From Chloroflexota bacterium (GTDB lineage: Bacteria > Chloroflexota > Anaerolineae > 4572-78): DNA of 7,169 bases. Below are positions 4,790-7,169 of the stretch, piece by piece. The DNA is taken from NCBI GenBank assembly GCA_024278015.1, contig JAJRUC010000380.1:1-7169 (forward strand). The letters run 5' to 3'. A program made the translations under genes and the position numbers. The first letter of the stretch is position 1, and each line of letters starts with the position of its first letter. Under the pieces are notes generated by a model that searched no databases, was not told the DNA's origin, and worked only from the letters and a program-made list of their open reading frames with translations.

Positions 4790-7169
4790 TTATGCGCCGG
4801 CGGTGGGTGGCGCGGCCAGCGGCAAGGTGAAGAAGAAGGTGCTGCCCCGGCCCGGTTCGCTGTGCAGGCCTACTTGTCCGCCATGCGCTTCGATGATTTC
4901 CTTGACGATAGCCAGCCCCAGGCCGCTGCCCTGCACCTTGCGCCGGCGGGTTGAATCGGCCTGAAAAAAGCGGGTGAAGGCCTTGCCCTGGTCTGCCGGG
5001 GCAAGGCCGATGCCGGTATCTTGCACGGTCACACGTACCTGACCGGCTTCGACGCCGGCCCTCACGGTAATCAAGCCGCCGTTTTCCGTGAATTTCAGGG
5101 CGTTGCCCAGTAAATTATCCAGCACCTGCCCAATTTTGTCCGGGTCGGCCTGCACATTGGGCGGGGGGGCGGGAATATCGATGACGAGCGCGATGTGCTT
5201 TTGGCGGGCGGTGGGCCGGGCGCTTTCTACCATTAAATGGATGAGTTGCGTAATATTGATGGTCTGTTGGTTGAGTGAGCTGATTTTCAGTTGCTGGTGC
5301 GAGGTCATTTCGCTGACCATGCGGTCCAGGTCGTTGGCCCGCTGGGAGACAATCTCCAGCCCTTTTTGGGTGGAGGGGGTAATTGGCCCCATGCTCCCTT
5401 CCAGAATCAGGTCGATATAGCCGCGCACAAAAGTGAGCGGGTTGCGCAACTCGTGAGATACGTTCTGGACAAATTCGGCTTGCAGCCGGTAAAGTTCCTG
5501 AAACTTGTTGAGGGTTTTTTCCAGGCTGACGGTGTCTTGCTGCAAGCGGCGGATAAGCTGCGAGTTTTCCATAGCCGAGGCCACTTGCGCGGCGACAATC
5601 ATCAGCAATTTGGCTTCGTTTGGACCAAAGCCGTGGCGATGATGGTGGTATACGGCCAACGCGCCCAGTAAATTGCCCTGATGTCTGAGCGGCACCAGCA
5701 GTAATGATTGGATGGCGGGGGGGGGCGGCGCGGCGGGTGGAAACTCGGCGGGGGTGTGGTAGTTTACCGGCATCAAGGTGTTCGGCGTGGGCAGTTGGTT
5801 GCCGCAAGCCAGCAAAAATGCGTCCGTCTCCGGCGCGGTCTCTTCGCTTTGGGGGCCGATGACCAGCCGGTTGTCTTGCCAAAGCAGGCTGGCGCAACCG
5901 GCGCAATCAAAGGCCAGCCGAATGAGCGAGACGGTATCATGCAGCAGGTGGTCTGTGCCCATATTAGAGGCAATGTGGTGGGCCAGGGTGTACAGGGTCG
6001 AGACTTCGGCCAGGAGCTCCTCCCCTTCTTCAAAGAGATGGGCGGTTTCAATGGCAACTGCCAGTTGGTCGGCCACGGTTTGGGCCAAAATCAGGTCATC
6101 GGGCAAAAAAGCGTGCGAATGGTCGGTTTGCAAATCGAGCGCGCCGATGAGTTTGCGGTGCGTTAGCAGGGGAATCGCCAGTTCAGATTTAACGGCCTCC
6201 CGGCCGGGGCCGGGGAAGTATCCCTCGTAAGAGGCAACGTCGTTAATTAAAATGGGCTGCCGGCTTCTGGCTGCCGTGGCGATAACGCCGGGGTTGCGCA
6301 GGGCGATGGTGCGTTCTTCCGGCGGGAGGGTGTCCGGGTTCAGGTCAGAGGCGGCCTTCAGGTGTAAAATTTCGGTGGGGGCGTCGTACAAAAAGATGGT
6401 AATGTATTGATAGCCCAGGTCCTGGTGCAGGCGGCGGACGCCGGTGTCAAGCAAGACATCTACCTCCCGGATGGCGGCGGCTTGCCGCCCGATTTTAGCC
6501 ACGGTCTGAAATTGCCTGGCTTTTTGCTGTTCGGCGGTGTAAAGCCGGGCGTTTTCAATGGCGATGGCCGCCTGATTGGCAAAGGCATGCACCAGATCCA
6601 AATCGGCGTTATCAAAATATCCGGCCTGGGTGTGGTGCAGGGTCAGCAGGCCGATGAAGCATTTTTTGACAATCAGGGGGGCGCCAATCCAGGCGGCGGT
6701 GTCTTTAAGCAGGGTGGTGCGGGTGGGGGTCAGGTGGCTTTTGGCAGTTACATCATGAAAGACGGCGGGGTACATTTGCTGTAAAATTTGCTGGTACAAA
6801 ATATCCTGGGCAATATCTACTTTAACATTCAGCCCGTCTGCGCCCGCCCCTGCTGTGGCCTTCACCACCAGATGATGCCCTTCCAGCAGGATGATGAAGG
6901 CTTTGGTGAAGGGGATGACCACGCTGATATGTTCCAGAATCAGGGTCAGGACTTCATCCAGTTCCAGGGTGGCGTTGATGATGGTAGAGAGTTGTTGCAG
7001 GTGGGTGGCAATTTGGCGGCGGACAAGTTCTTGCTGCTGGTGGATGCGGGTTCGTTTGTAAAGTTGGGCGTTGATGATGCCGGCGGTCAGTTGGCCGGCG
7101 TAAACTTTTAGCAGGCGGGTGTGATATTCGGTAAAAAAACTGCCGCCGGCGTGGGCCACGGCCAGGGCG
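4790..7169 (-). CDS. Multi-GAF sensor histidine kinase (partial, N-terminus beyond window)
   Basis: The frame is open through the right edge, so the true start lies outside; the GTG at 7159 is an internal valine. Counting from that valine as residue 1: residues 1-35 look like the tail of one GAF domain, followed by three complete GAF domains (about 45-207, 218-376 and 383-540). Then come a helical linker (about 531-562), the dimerisation/phosphoacceptor helix FVQNVSHELRNPL (phospho-His569) and a HATPase_c domain. The latter has the N box DNLLGNALKFT (681-691), G1 DTGIGL (714-719), F box FTRFFQADS (728-736) and G2 GSGLGLA (744-750). All catalytic boxes are intact, so it should autophosphorylate. 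No transmembrane segment or receiver domain is visible, suggesting a cytosolic sensor that passes phosphate to a response regulator encoded elsewhere. The protein ends in a short Pro/Ala tail. It lies 51 nt upstream of adenosine deaminase and may be the first visible gene of the same transcription unit. Confidence 0.93.
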   Translation of the reverse strand, partial: ALAVAHAGGSFFTEYHTRLLKVYAGQLTAGIINAQLYKRTRIHQQQELVRRQIATHLQQLSTIINATLELDEVLTLILEHISVVIPFTKAFIILLEGHHLVVKATAGAGADGLNVKVDIAQDILYQQILQQMYPAVFHDVTAKSHLTPTRTTLLKDTAAWIGAPLIVKKCFIGLLTLHHTQAGYFDNADLDLVHAFANQAAIAIENARLYTAEQQKARQFQTVAKIGRQAAAIREVDVLLDTGVRRLHQDLGYQYITIFLYDAPTEILHLKAASDLNPDTLPPEERTIALRNPGVIATAARSRQPILINDVASYEGYFPGPGREAVKSELAIPLLTHRKLIGALDLQTDHSHAFLPDDLILAQTVADQLAVAIETAHLFEEGEELLAEVSTLYTLAHHIASNMGTDHLLHDTVSLIRLAFDCAGCASLLWQDNRLVIGPQSEETAPETDAFLLACGNQLPTPNTLMPVNYHTPAEFPPAAPPPPAIQSLLLVPLRHQGNLLGALAVYHHHRHGFGPNEAKLLMIVAAQVASAMENSQLIRRLQQDTVSLEKTLNKFQELYRLQAEFVQNVSHELRNPLTFVRGYIDLILEGSMGPITPSTQKGLEIVSQRANDLDRMVSEMTSHQQLKISSLNQQTINITQLIHLMVESARPTARQKHIALVIDIPAPPPNVQADPDKIGQVLDNLLGNALKFTENGGLITVRAGVEAGQVRVTVQDTGIGLAPADQGKAFTRFFQADSTRRRKVQGSGLGLAIVKEIIEAHGGQVGLHSEPGRGSTFFFTLPLAAPPTAGA

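Noticed and set aside
1..7169. CRISPR array, tRNA/rRNA, insertion sequence or phage features
   Set aside because: No regularly spaced repeats, tRNA-like cloverleaf, transposase or inverted terminal repeats were seen; nearly the whole window is coding.

Overview
All six genes I can support lie head to tail on the minus strand, so the window reads right to left. Composition is GC-rich. The gene content is several multi-GAF signalling proteins, a GAF-SpoIIE phosphatase and a metallo-beta-lactamase-fold hydrolase. Together these suggest an environmental bacterium, most plausibly Chloroflexota (Anaerolineae-like). That assignment rests on gene style only; there is no rRNA or other phylogenetic marker here.

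Layout in the direction of transcription: (1) 7169-4790, the C-terminal 790 or so residues of a histidine kinase with at least three complete GAF domains and the tail of a fourth, cut by the window edge. (2) An AT-rich 51-nt gap (14 of 51 bases are G/C), the only real intergenic space, with a possible weak promoter. (3) 4738-3659, adenosine deaminase. (4) 3659-2787, a metallo-beta-lactamase-fold hydrolase whose ATG overlaps the deaminase stop by one base (TAATG) and which has a good Shine-Dalgarno. (5) 2812-1016, a GAF-GAF-SpoIIE (PP2C-type) phosphatase overlapping the hydrolase end by 26 nt. (6) 1013-468, an HDIG-type HD-domain phosphohydrolase starting 2 nt after the previous stop. (7) 462-1, the N-terminal 154 residues of a DUF4269 protein with a nucleotidyltransferase-like motif, starting 5 nt after the HD gene and cut by the window edge.

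Overlaps or gaps of -26 to +5 nt from the deaminase onward indicate one transcription unit; the kinase may be co-transcribed with it. Two GAF-rich signal proteins (a kinase and a PP2C phosphatase) bracket or accompany enzymes that act, or are likely to act, on nucleotides or phosphoesters (deaminase, HD hydrolase, nucleotidyltransferase-like protein). A shared role in sensing stress or nucleotide state is conceivable but is inference; the set may simply be a run of loosely related housekeeping and signalling genes. No response regulator, STAS anti-sigma antagonist or anti-sigma kinase is in the window to complete either signalling path.

I saw no tRNA, rRNA, CRISPR array, insertion sequence, att site or convincing terminator. 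There is no stretch above 300 bases without a gene.
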